From an uncultured Bacilli bacterium (GTDB taxonomy: Bacteria; Bacillota_I; Bacilli_A; RF39; UBA660), in assembly GCA_947624145.1 (NCBI GenBank), contig CANQIU010000004.1, forward strand, positions 1-36,985: a stretch of 36,985 bases of DNA, written 5' to 3'. Position 1 is the stretch's first letter, and each line of letters begins with the position of its first letter. Positions 9,098 to 20,500 of the stretch are shown here, in pieces. A program made the position numbers and the translations under genes. The notes under the pieces are model-generated. The model saw only the letters and a list, made by a program, of their open reading frames with translations. It did not search any database and was not told the DNA's origin.

Positions 9098-9190
9098 TTA
9101 AATAAAGTAAGCGATTAAACCTGCAATAACACTGGCAACCATTACAATTAACATGATCCAAGTTGCGATTCTTAAGGCTTTTTTACTCAA
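9098..9190 (-). CDS. 30-aa single-TM microprotein (not in ORF track)
   Basis: TTG start; (M)SKKALRIATWIMLIVMVASVIAGLIAYFI*. Upstream RBS-like gggg(aat) and a downstream ctagtagttttactag hairpin plus T-run on the minus strand. Confidence 0.65.
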   Translation of the reverse strand: MSKKALRIATWIMLIVMVASVIAGLIAYFI

Positions 9191-9270
9191 TTTATATTCC
9201 CCACACTTTCATTTAAAATTCTAGCATATTTTTCTTATTTTGGCAATATAATTAACTAGGGTGATGAAAT

Positions 9271-9852
9271 ATGTGGACAAGCAATAATAAGAAATATTTT
9301 TTATTTTTAAGTATTATTCTTTTTATAGGACTATTAAGTGGTTTATTATTTACGGGAAGAATAAATGAAGCTAATCAAGAAATAGTTTTTAATAATATTA
9401 ATAATTTTTTACTTAATTTAGGAAATATTCATTTAAATAATTTTCTTCCGCATATTTTATTATTTCCTTTATTTTTAGTTTTATCTTTATTTATAATTGG
9501 GATTCCTTTATATATTATCTTTATTTTTTATAATGGGTTTTCTCTAGGATTTATAATTAGTTCTTTAAAAAATATCTTTGGTTTTAAAGGAATCTTATAT
9601 AGTATTATTTATATTTTATTAACTAAGGGTCTATTTATCTTTTTACTAGTTATTTTATCTTTATATTTATTTAAAATAGGTCTTAAATCATTTAATTATT
9701 ATTTTAGAAAAACTAAAAGAATGTATAAAGAAGAAGTCTATATTTTATTAAAAAAGTCTTTATTAATAATCTTATTTATTTTAATTAATGATTTACTTCT
9801 TTATTTTTGGGGAGGAAAGATTTTAAATCTATTTAAATTTTTATTAAAGTAA
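9271..9852 (+). CDS. Stage II sporulation protein M (SpoIIM/DUF95)-like membrane protein
   Basis: Hydrophobic multi-TM protein of ~190 aa with FYNGFSLGFIISSLKNIFGFKGILYSIIYIL. Confidence 0.65.
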   Translation: MWTSNNKKYFLFLSIILFIGLLSGLLFTGRINEANQEIVFNNINNFLLNLGNIHLNNFLPHILLFPLFLVLSLFIIGIPLYIIFIFYNGFSLGFIISSLKNIFGFKGILYSIIYILLTKGLFIFLLVILSLYLFKIGLKSFNYYFRKTKRMYKEEVYILLKKSLLIILFILINDLLLYFWGGKILNLFKFLLK

Positions 9853-9876
9853 GATATAATTAGCTTAGTGATATTT

Positions 9877-10986
9877 ATGGAAAAAGTTATTGTAGGTATA
9901 AGTGGAGGAGTAGATTCCGCGGTCGCGGCTTATCTTTTAAAAAAAGATGGTTATGATGTAGAAGGCTTATTTATGCGTAATTGGGATAGTAGTATTAATA
10001 ATGATATCTTAGGAAATCCCAATGATTTAAAAGATATATGTCCCCAAGAAAAAGATTATAATGATGCTTTAAAGTTATGTGAAACACTAGGTATTAAACT
10101 TCATCGAGTTGATTTTATTAAAGAATATTGGGATTATGTCTTTAAATACTTTTTAGATGAATTAAATAAGGGTAGAACTCCTAATCCGGATATGTTATGT
10201 AATAAATATATTAAGTTTGATTTATTTATTAAAGAAGCTAAAAAACTAGGAGCAGATTATGTAGCAACAGGTCATTATGCCCAAATTAAAAATGGTCACT
10301 TATTAAGAAGTAAAGATGTTAATAAGGATCAAACTTACTTTTTAGCGGATGTTCCTCAAGAAGCCTTTAAAAATATCTTATTTCCTATTGGTAATTTAAC
10401 GAAGCCTGAGGTAAGAAAAATTGCTTTAGATAATAACTTAAATGTTGCTCGTAAAAAAGACTCCACGGGAATATGTTTTATTGGCGAAAGAAACTTTCAA
10501 AAATTTATTGAAAATTATTTAAAGCCTAATCCGGGGCCAATTATTGATGTTTTAAGTCAAGAAGTTATTGGTACACATCAAGGCTTAATGAATTATACAA
10601 TTGGCCAAAGAAGACATGTTGGCTTAAGTGGAAATGCTAATAGACATTATGTTTGTGGTAAGAATGTGGCTAAAAATATTTTATATGTGGCTTTTGGGGA
10701 AGATAGTACTTTTTTAGAAAGCGATGCTTGTTTAATTGAAAATATTAATTTTATTAGTGATTTAAGACCGACTTTTTGTACTGCTAAATTTCGCTATCGG
10801 GATAAAGACCATTCGGTAGAACTGGAATATTTAGAAAATGATTTAATTAAAGTGAAGTATCTAAATAAAGTTAAAAGTGTTACGCCTGGTCAAGCTTGCG
10901 TCCTTTATTTAGGGGAAGAATGCTTAGGTTGTGGTTTTATCAAAAATGTTTATAAAGATGGGGAAGAATTATGGTATTTGCAGTAA
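9877..10986 (+). CDS. mnmA: tRNA-specific 2-thiouridylase MnmA
   Basis: VIVGISGGVDSAVAAYLLKKDGYDVEGLFMRNWD; TPNPDMLCNKYIKFD; KDQTYFLADV; STGICFIGERNF. Confidence 0.98.
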   Translation: MEKVIVGISGGVDSAVAAYLLKKDGYDVEGLFMRNWDSSINNDILGNPNDLKDICPQEKDYNDALKLCETLGIKLHRVDFIKEYWDYVFKYFLDELNKGRTPNPDMLCNKYIKFDLFIKEAKKLGADYVATGHYAQIKNGHLLRSKDVNKDQTYFLADVPQEAFKNILFPIGNLTKPEVRKIALDNNLNVARKKDSTGICFIGERNFQKFIENYLKPNPGPIIDVLSQEVIGTHQGLMNYTIGQRRHVGLSGNANRHYVCGKNVAKNILYVAFGEDSTFLESDACLIENINFISDLRPTFCTAKFRYRDKDHSVELEYLENDLIKVKYLNKVKSVTPGQACVLYLGEECLGCGFIKNVYKDGEELWYLQ

Positions 10987-11011
10987 GAAAAAATCCAAAA
11001 AAATTTATAAA

Positions 11012-11051
11012 AATAATTGATTTTAAGTGTTAAGTTTTGTATAATAAAGGT
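11012..11051 (+). promoter_or_regulatory. Sigma-A type promoter upstream of the HTH gene
   Basis: TTGATT-(17 nt)-TATAAT, just before ...aaaggtgtcaagaagg. Confidence 0.6.
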
Positions 11052-11069
11052 GTCAAGAAGGTAGTGGGT

Positions 11070-11843
11070 ATGAAAAGATTAAATGAATTGTTACAAGAAC
11101 TTGGTATTTCCAAGGTAAAATTAGCAAAGTATTTGGGAGTCTCAAGACAAATGGTTTATAACTATTTAGTATTAGATAGTCTTGATAAGTGGCCAAAAGA
11201 AAAGAAAGTATTATTATTACAATTACTTGATTTAAAAGATGGTAATCCCGAAACTTTAAAAAATGTAAAAGTTGATACACAATATTTAATGGAAGTCGAA
11301 AAAAGACTTTCTTCCTCAATTAGAGTTAGTAGTGAAGTGGGTAATGTTTTAGACTTAAATGGTTTAAATAAAGAAGAAAAGACTTTATTAAGTGATATTA
11401 TGTATTTAATTAAAGATAAGTTAACAGATGAAGATGATGAATCTGGTTATTCAGCAATTAAATACTTATACTATATGCTTCAATCAATTGATAATATTCC
11501 TGAAATAAAATATATTTTAGGTTATATGGCCAAATCTAATGGCTTTATTACTCCGGATGAATATGCTTTTGATGAAGATAAACAATTTATCTTTGAAGGC
11601 ATATTATATTCCGCTTTAACTCTTTATAATAATGGGGGAGCCTCAAAAAGCAAATTAGCGGAAAGTCATAAGAGATTTATTCAAGAAATTGAAAATAAAA
11701 ATGAAGAAAAATTAAGTCGAACTCAACAACTTAATACAGTTAAAGTTCAAGCCTTAAGAGAACTTGGCTACAATGATATTAATGCTTCTAATGCGGCAGA
11801 AGTATTTGAAAAAATAGCCGAAATACAATCACGTAAAGTTTAG
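11070..11843 (+). CDS. HTH (XRE-like) DNA-binding protein
   Basis: MKRLNELLQELGISKVKLAKYLGVSRQMVYNYLVLDS; start at 11070 preferred. Confidence 0.7.
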   Translation: MKRLNELLQELGISKVKLAKYLGVSRQMVYNYLVLDSLDKWPKEKKVLLLQLLDLKDGNPETLKNVKVDTQYLMEVEKRLSSSIRVSSEVGNVLDLNGLNKEEKTLLSDIMYLIKDKLTDEDDESGYSAIKYLYYMLQSIDNIPEIKYILGYMAKSNGFITPDEYAFDEDKQFIFEGILYSALTLYNNGGASKSKLAESHKRFIQEIENKNEEKLSRTQQLNTVKVQALRELGYNDINASNAAEVFEKIAEIQSRKV

Positions 11844-11845
11844 AT

Positions 11846-12640
11846 ATGAAAAAAGATTTAATAATTAAATATTTAATTCTTTGTTTAAGTCTTATCTTAG
11901 TCATACTTCTTTGCTTATTTTTTATAAGAGGAAAATCAATTGATCAAGATAGTAAAATTGCTAAAGAGCTTTATAGTTATCTTGGTAATAGTAATTTAAA
12001 TTATTGTGCAGGTTTAGATTTTTATCAAGAAGGGGAAGTTAAATACGATGATATTGCCTCAACTGATAGAATTTGTAAAATAGTTGGTATGCTAAATCAA
12101 GATAATTATCCTAAAATAACTTTAAATAAAGATAAAAAGGAAAAACTTTGTAAAGTTAATGATAGTATAATATTTGGTCTCGATGAAGATAATAGTAAAT
12201 GTAGTATTACTAAAATACCTAAACAAGATATAAATGAGCTATATACAAAAGTTTTTAATCAAGAAATAGATGATGATGAAGCTTTTGATTTAAATGAAGA
12301 AATAGCTTGTTATCCAGTAGATGATTCTTATTACTGTGGGAAAAAGACATCACTTACTATCAGCGTTGGTTCTAGTCCTAGTACTTATCGAAGTATTAAA
12401 AGAATTAATCAAAAAAAGAATCAAATTATTATATATGATTATTTTATTAAAATAGTAAAGGATGAATGTTATACAGCCTATACAACATCTAATATTAATT
12501 CTAGATGTACTACAAAGTATCAAGAACAAAACAATATCGATTATAAATTTTTAAAGAAATATGGTTCATTATATAAACATACCTTCATAAAAAACACTAA
12601 TGGAACATATTCTTGGGTAGCTAGTGAATTAGTAAAATAG
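11846..12640 (+). CDS. Hypothetical membrane-anchored protein
   Basis: N-terminal TM (LIIKYLILCLSLILVILLCLFFI), Cys-containing exported domain. Confidence 0.6.
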   Translation: MKKDLIIKYLILCLSLILVILLCLFFIRGKSIDQDSKIAKELYSYLGNSNLNYCAGLDFYQEGEVKYDDIASTDRICKIVGMLNQDNYPKITLNKDKKEKLCKVNDSIIFGLDEDNSKCSITKIPKQDINELYTKVFNQEIDDDEAFDLNEEIACYPVDDSYYCGKKTSLTISVGSSPSTYRSIKRINQKKNQIIIYDYFIKIVKDECYTAYTTSNINSRCTTKYQEQNNIDYKFLKKYGSLYKHTFIKNTNGTYSWVASELVK

Positions 12641-12666
12641 CATTCTTAAAAAGAATGCTTATTTTA
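12639..12666 (+). terminator. Rho-independent terminator
   Basis: agcattcttaaaaagaatgcttatttta. Confidence 0.65.
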
Positions 12667-12681
12667 TAGAAAAGGAGAAGA

Positions 12682-13293
12682 ATGAAAAAGAAAATTATAA
12701 TTAATAGTATTTTAAGCTTATTTTTAATAATTTTAACTATCCTAGTTATAAATGAATCTATTTTAGTAATAGATAATAAAATATATTACTTTATAGCACA
12801 ATATATTAGCAATTTTAATACGAAGATTTTTAAAGCTATTACATTTTTAGGAAGTACTTTCTTTATAATTTTTATTACTTTAGTTTTAGCATTAATTTAT
12901 AAAAAGAGAAGGGGAGGACTGATTATTTTGACGATTCTTTTATCTACCCTTCTTAATAATCTCATTAAGATTGTTATTAGAAGGCCTAGACCAGATATTA
13001 ATAGATTAGTCTATGAAGCTAGTTTTAGTTATCCAAGTGGACATACCATGGCTATAAGTTCCTTGGTAGGGATTTTAATCTATTTACTATGGCATAATAA
13101 TAGTTCTAAAAAAAGGGGAGGAAAGATTATTTTAACAATTATCTTAAGTATTTTACCTATTCTAGTTATGCTAAGTAGAATTTATTTAGGTATTCACTAC
13201 TTCTCTGATTGTTTAGCAGGTTACCTATCTTCAATTATCTTAGTTATTTCTATTACCCTCTTCTTAGATAATAAAAAGTCCCCTTCTATATAA
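12682..13293 (+). CDS. PAP2-family phosphatase
   Basis: KIVIRRPRPDINRL...SYPSGHTMAISSL...SRIYLGIHYFSDCLAGY. Confidence 0.95.
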   Translation: MKKKIIINSILSLFLIILTILVINESILVIDNKIYYFIAQYISNFNTKIFKAITFLGSTFFIIFITLVLALIYKKRRGGLIILTILLSTLLNNLIKIVIRRPRPDINRLVYEASFSYPSGHTMAISSLVGILIYLLWHNNSSKKRGGKIILTIILSILPILVMLSRIYLGIHYFSDCLAGYLSSIILVISITLFLDNKKSPSI

Positions 13294-13747
13294 CCTTATT
13301 ATATATATTAGTAAGGTTATATATATTTATCCTTATTAAATATATAAATAAGGTTATAATAAATAAATCTTTTTTAAAATAAAATTTAAATAATTTTTAA
13401 TATATAAATATTGATTTTAGAAATTAAAAACTTTTTTTAAAATAGCTTAGTTAGTTTAATATAATCATCGATATTTTAGCCTAATTTAGCTATTTTTAAC
13501 TAAATTATGTTTTAAAAATAATATATATTATGTTAACTTAATTATGGAAACTAGTATTATATAATGTTTTTTATATAGATGATAATTTTTTTTATTATAT
13601 AATTTTATATACTATTACTTACTTATTAATTTATTTATATCAAAACATTTGTTTTAATTATAAATTTTAATAATTAACCATTGCCAATAAGTTAAGCAAA
13701 AGAACTCCCCTTCTCTTCTATTATTTTAATTATTGGCATATAAATTA

Positions 13748-14515
13748 ATGATGCTTATGAAAAATATTTTAATTCCATTATTAGTATCTTCTATTGCGGG
13801 TTTTTCTACTATGGTAGGATCTTTGGTTATTTTTTTTAAAATAAAAGAAAGTAAGTATAATAAGTTTATTACTTTAGCTATATCTTTTTCTTTAGCAATT
13901 ATGATTGGTATTAGTATATTTGATTTAATTCCAGAGTCATTTTTTAATTGTATTTATACCTATGGGTTTATTAAATCTTTAGTTATTCTTGTTATTGCTT
14001 TTATAGTTAGTTATATAGTTATAACTTTTATTAGTGGTTTAATGGAAAAAGAAGGGATAAAAGAAGATTTATATAAACTAGGTTTATTAAATATGCTGGT
14101 TTTAATCTTACATAATTTACCGGAAGGGATTGCTACTTTTTTAAGTAGTTATCAAGATATTACTTTAGGACTTAAACTAGGATTTGCTATAACTTTGCAT
14201 AATATTCCAGAAGGAATAGCTATTGCTGTGCCTATTTATTTTTCTACGAAAAGCAAGTTTAAAGCTTTAAAAGCAACATTTATTTCTAGTATTGCCGAAC
14301 CCCTAGGAGCCCTACTTGCCTTTATATTTTTAAAAAACTATGTAACTGATTTAATGATTAGTATTATATTAATTATTGTAGCGGGTTTAATGATTACTTT
14401 ATCTATTCAAGAAATGTTACCTAAAGCTTTAAAATATAAAGAAAAAAAATATATGTATTTTGGTTTAATATTAGGAGTAATTGTCGTCTTATTAAATGTA
14501 TTATTAGGAGCATAG
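13748..14515 (+). CDS. ZIP-family metal transporter
   Basis: LHNLPEGIATFLSSYQDITLGLKLGFAITLHNIPEGIAIAVPIYF. Confidence 0.93.
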   Translation: MMLMKNILIPLLVSSIAGFSTMVGSLVIFFKIKESKYNKFITLAISFSLAIMIGISIFDLIPESFFNCIYTYGFIKSLVILVIAFIVSYIVITFISGLMEKEGIKEDLYKLGLLNMLVLILHNLPEGIATFLSSYQDITLGLKLGFAITLHNIPEGIAIAVPIYFSTKSKFKALKATFISSIAEPLGALLAFIFLKNYVTDLMISIILIIVAGLMITLSIQEMLPKALKYKEKKYMYFGLILGVIVVLLNVLLGA

Positions 14516-14518
14516 AAA

Positions 14519-14548
14519 AAGAAACTAGTTTTCGCTAGTTTCTTTTAA
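14519..14548. terminator. Bidirectional terminator shared by the ZIP and M26 protease genes
   Basis: aagaaactag-ttttcg-ctagtttctttt; the minus-strand stem contains the last codons and stop of the protease (GAA ACT AGC GAA AAC TAG). Confidence 0.8.
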
Positions 14549-17500
14549 AGTGGTAAAACCATTATCAAGGTTATAATCATATACTTCTTCAATAAAGTCA
14601 TTAGTACTATTTTTAAGATTATAATATAGACTTCTTCTTACTTCACTACTCTTGGTGTATTTTCGTGCATTAGAGATTAATTTATTTCTTTCTGTCGTAT
14701 TCTTATTATTTTGTTCTTCATCTGCAACAACTGGATATTTAGCTAAAGCTTGTTCTTCGGTTTCTTTGACTAATTTAGCATCTTCTTTTAAAGCTTTTAA
14801 GAATTCATTATAGTATTTGTTAACATCAATATACCGAATATGACTTAAGTTCTTTTCAACTTCATTAAAACGATTTAATTTATAAGTATCAAAAGTAATA
14901 TTATCATCATTAGTAATCTTTCTTAAAGCCATTAAATCAGTCTTATAATCTACAGTACTCATTAATTTATTATTGTTTTTATCATACTTATAATTGCCCT
15001 TATCATCAAGTTGAGCAAATTCTTTTTTAATACTATTCCGATTAGAATAATACTCGATATAACCTTCATCATAGCCTTTGTAACCAAGCATTTCATAAGC
15101 AAACCATTTAATACTATAAGAATCAGGTCGGCCATAATCATTATGAGGTTGATACCATCTTACTTTATAAATGTTTTCTCCTCCGTAGCGGTTAGAAGTA
15201 ATAGTAGAATAAATAACTGTTGGATACATTACTAATTTATTTTGAATTAAATCATTAATAGTCTCTAGATGCATAGCACTAATCGTATCTTCGGAGATTG
15301 TTTGATAAACGGTATTTAAGTAATTACGATAATATGGCATATCACTATCTATTTCGTAAAGATTAGCATTAGGATAAGATACTTGGACGGCTAAACGAGC
15401 TTGTTCGGCACTAGTTAAGCTTAAGAAAGCTTTTCCTTCTAAGTAATCCATGATGTATAAAGTTTCAAATAGCTTGCGATAAAAATCATGAATTTCACTC
15501 GTTGTATCAATTCGTTCAGGCTTTAAGTTAACACTTATTAAAGCTTTATCTTCAAAGTATCTTGATAAATTCATAACTATATCGCCATCACCAAAGCTTT
15601 GGGTTAGATTGCCATCAGCATAGTCTTCTCCCCCAGCATCAAATCTTCGGCCATAATCTTTTAAGAAAAGACGAGCATCCATATTATGTGCTGTTTCATG
15701 TGACCAAGTATGATATGTATATTCATAAGTATCTCCATATTCCGGTAAAAGATTACCATCCATTACCCCTTCTACCCGCCAAATGATGTAAGCGCCATTC
15801 GCCGTGGCTGCATTATAATCATTGTAAGCCCATTGGCCAATAACTTCATTAAAATTCTTATGGAATGGTTCTTCCGTCGAATTAGGGTTTTGGAAAGTTA
15901 AAACGCCATTTAAATCATAAGTATATCTTTTATCAATTTGAATTGTATGAATATTATTTAAGTATTTAGCATCAACTAATAAACCAGCTGTAGTTGTATA
16001 ATAAGTTTTTAGTCTTTCGGCATAACTAGCAATTTTATCAGTTAGCTTCTTTTTTTCTAATTCATTGGTTGGATCCGTGATATAAGTTCTTTGAGCACCA
16101 ATTATAAATTGCGTTGGTGTTGAAACAATATAAGCTGCATCTTTTGGTAAAGTAATAATTGGTAAAGCATAATTAAACCAATTAACATTAGTATTTTTAT
16201 CTTGGGTTTTAATATGATTCCATAAACGATATTCAATATCATTTCGATTATCTATATTTATTTCAACAATATAACCTTTAAAAGCATCCCTATACCAAGT
16301 AGCTACATCTAAAGTACTTACCATATTTACTACTTGTTCTAAGAATTCCGGAATATTTTTAGAATTAGTATAATTTCCTAAAAGATTAGCAAAAACATCA
16401 CTAGTTCGATTAGTTTGAAAATTACTTTCTTGATTTAAATATAAATCAACAATTGTATCAATATTTAAATTTTTATAACCATTACTATTAAATAAAATTA
16501 AATCATATAACTTAATACCATTGATATCTACATCATAAAATCTTCTAAAATAATTATAGACATAAACTACTTTTTCTAATTTTTGATTCTTTTTTATTTC
16601 TCTTTCTAGATAATTATTAATAACCTCATCATTTAACGTATTTGTATAATTACTATTAGCTAAATATTTTAAGACAAGATCTTTTATTTCTTTTTTTGTA
16701 ACCTCATTATAAAAATCTTTATAGATACGACTATCTAAACTAGGAGTTAAAGAATCTAAGTTATCTTCATATTTTAAACTTAATATATAATTAGTTAAGT
16801 TATTTACTAGTTGCGAATTACTATTAATAACATAGTTTTTATAACAATAATCAATATTTAATTCAGGAATCCGATAATTAGCCACAAAATCATAGATAGA
16901 TTCAAAATAAACATTATAATCTTTATAAGTATTATTTTCAAAAACTATTTTTATTTTAACAATATTTTTAACAGTTGAATCTGTTAAATAACTAACAATA
17001 GAACCATTACTATCTAAAGCTAAAATATGTTTAATTTTAAGATTATTTAAATCATGATCTAAAACATTTAAGGAACTAGCTACAATCTTCTTACTATCAT
17101 AATAAGGCATTAATAATTTTAAGTTATAATATAAGGTTTCTTTGCTTTCTTGATAATCAACTAAATCATCACTTAACTTAATATTACTTGTTTTATCTTT
17201 TTTAAAGATAGGAATATTATTTATACTAATATTTTCTAAAGACCAAATTTCTTTATCAAAATTTAATTTATTTACAAATAAATCACTATTAATATCACTT
17301 TCGCTGATATAGTTAAGACCATTAATGGCTTTTTCTGGTTCTAAACCAATTATATAGTTATTATCTAATTTATTGGTATTATTCGTAAAGCCACTTTTAA
17401 AACCTTTATTATTTAAACTAATATTATTATTTAAAGTAATATTTGCACTATATACGCAAGCTAAACTACAAGATACGCCATCATTACCACTTAAAGTAAC

Positions 17501-20500
17501 ATTAGTTAAACTATTTTTAATTTCCGTATTACGAGCATTACCAATTAAACCACCGATGAAATTAAAGTTTGTAGAAATAGACCCAATAGCATAAGCATTC
17601 GTAATATAAGAATTATCAGTTTTACCAATTAAGCCTCCGACTCCTTGGGTATTATAATTAGCATTTAAAACAAAATCTAAAGAACGAACATTTTCTAAAG
17701 TACTCTTATTAGCATAACCAATTAAGCTTCCTGATTCACTAGGACTAGCGGTTTTAATTAAGTTTTTGACTAGGATATCTTTAATCGTCGAATTAGTCGC
17801 TTTATTTGCTAGTAATCCTTGATAACTAGAACTATTTAATTTACCATCATATAACCCAACATTTTCGACAGTAGCACCATCTAATTCTCTAAATAATGGT
17901 TTATTAAGATTTTTAATAATATAACCATTACCATCAAACTTTCCTTTAAAGACAACATCAAAGACATAAGGACTAGAATTATCTAGCATTTGGGCATTTA
18001 AATCATGCGTTAACTTAACTGTAGCATTAGGATTATTAGTTATGAACTCAATTAAATATTCTAAAGTTGTTTCGTTAATAACTTTTCCATCTTTAATTGT
18101 GCCAATGGAAAGACTAACATTTTTCTTAAGATTATTATTTTCATTAATCGTATTTTTATAATCTAAATCAACCATTAATTTACCATTTAATTCATAAACA
18201 TTAGTTATTTTACTACGAATACTAGGCATATTATTCATTTTAATTTCAAGAAAATAATCGTCTAAATTAGTTTTTAAATCATTATAATCAATTATATCTT
18301 TTAATACTACTAAATCATTTTCATATTTATATATAAATATATCCGTTATATCTTGTAAAACAACTGTATTTTCGGCTAAAGTAATTAATTCTTCGAAAAT
18401 GGTTACATCATGAAATTCATTTAAATTATTATTCTTTTCAATATCTAAATCAATATCAGCTTTAAATTTTAGATAATATCTAGTTTCATTAGTTAAATTA
18501 AATTCCATATTTTCTTCATAAGGTATAGTAGTTAATAGACTATTTTGTTCATTATAAATTTCTAACCAAGCCTTATTTAGACTATTATCGCCATCATTTA
18601 AGCTAATATTTAATTTTAAAGTATTATCTTCTATTTTATAGTTAAAGCTTTCTAGGCTAACTTTATCTTTTAAAACTTCAGCTGTAAATACTACCGGTTC
18701 TTTTAAAGAAACTTTTTTGCCATTACTTAAGATAATTTCTTCAAGATTAATATTTTTAAGACCTGATGTATTATAGCTTTCATAAGCTAAAAAGGAAAAA
18801 TTATCGACAGTATTAGTAACGTTATATTCTTTATTATTAATAATGGCTTTGGCAATAGTTAAATCTTTTGGTAAGCCTTCCACCTCAAATTTAAGCATGA
18901 CTTTTTGAAATTTATCAAAGTAGTTATTACCTCGACCACTTAAAGCCTCGGCCTTAGTTATAGTAATATTATCATAAAGCTCAGGATTATATAAGCCATA
19001 GGTAATTTCCTTGATTAAATCATTTTCTACATAATTTTTATTTTCAAGTTTATCTAAAGTATTGGTATCTAAATCATAATCAGCATAAAACTTTATTGAA
19101 AAATCTTTAGCTATTTCTAAATTATCCAATGTTACTTCATTAAAACCTTCTATTATTTCTTTTTTGATATCCCCTGCTTGAAGATAAGCTTTATGAAGTC
19201 CCCCTTTATCAGTTACTAAAGCAAATTTTAAAGTAGCCTTTTGTTCTTCATAATTATCTTCGATTACTAGATTATCAATCTTTGGTTTATCTTTTAATAC
19301 ATCAATTTCAGTTATATAATTACTTACCGAAAAATAATCTTGGACTAAGGAATTATAGGTTTCTTTACGTAATCTTACGCGATCTACTCGTAAAGTTATA
19401 AGACCGGCCTCATCAGGTACCGTAAAGCTTACTTCGGTTGATTTAAGACCATTAGAAGCCCCATCATAATTTATGCCATTAATGGTAACACCGGCAAACT
19501 CGTTATACTTCTTTTGTAATTCTTCACTTACTTCTAAAAATATTTTTACTTTATATAATTTTTGATTTTTAGTTGGGAAGATATTGGTAACTGTTATATC
19601 GGTTATCTTAATATCACTTTGGGTCAGAATTTCTTCATCCCCGATATTTTTATCAATATAATCGTGTCTTTCTGTTCCTAAATTATAATTAGCCATAAAT
19701 TTAAGCTTATAGAATCCAGCATTATTAGATGAATAAGATAAAGTAAAGTCTTGATTAAAGTCTTCTTTGGCAATTTCTTTTTGGGCAATTTGTTTATTAG
19801 TTGAATCGACTAAAACAGCCGTAAGTTTATTTATAGTCTCATCATTATCAATGATATGATAAGAAGTCGTAATTTCTTTATTTTCACTACTAGATAATTT
19901 AATATCGCTTACTACCGGAGCTTCTTTTAAGACATTATAAACTAAAGAGTCCATTGTATAATCTTTATCTAGCTCAAAAGCTTTCATATTTTTAATAACT
20001 ACTTTGGCAATCTTTAATTCATGTCGGCCAAAATCAAGAGGAGCAAAATTAGTTAGGGCAACGGTATAATGATTGTTATCAATTGTTGTAACATTATATT
20101 CTTTACCATCAACGATAATATATTCTACCTCAAAATTATAACGATTCGTACTATCAAAAGAAATAACGGGATCTTCGCCCTTAGCTAAAGCATCCGTAAT
20201 AGAAATATTATTTATTTTAAAATTATAATTACTGCCAATAGAAAGTGTATGAATATAAATAGCATCTTCATAATAATTATCTTCGCCAATTTGACTATCT
20301 AAATCATACTTAGCATTAACAGTCGCTTTATAAATAATTCCTTCTTTAAAATCATAACTAAAATGATTATTTTCGGTAATATCCTCCTTTATAACTTCTT
20401 GACCTTCCGGGTCAGTTACCGTTAAATAACCTTCAATAAAAGCATGATCAGGGTCTTCTAATTTAAAGTTAAATGTTTTATTTTCATCATCAACATTAAA

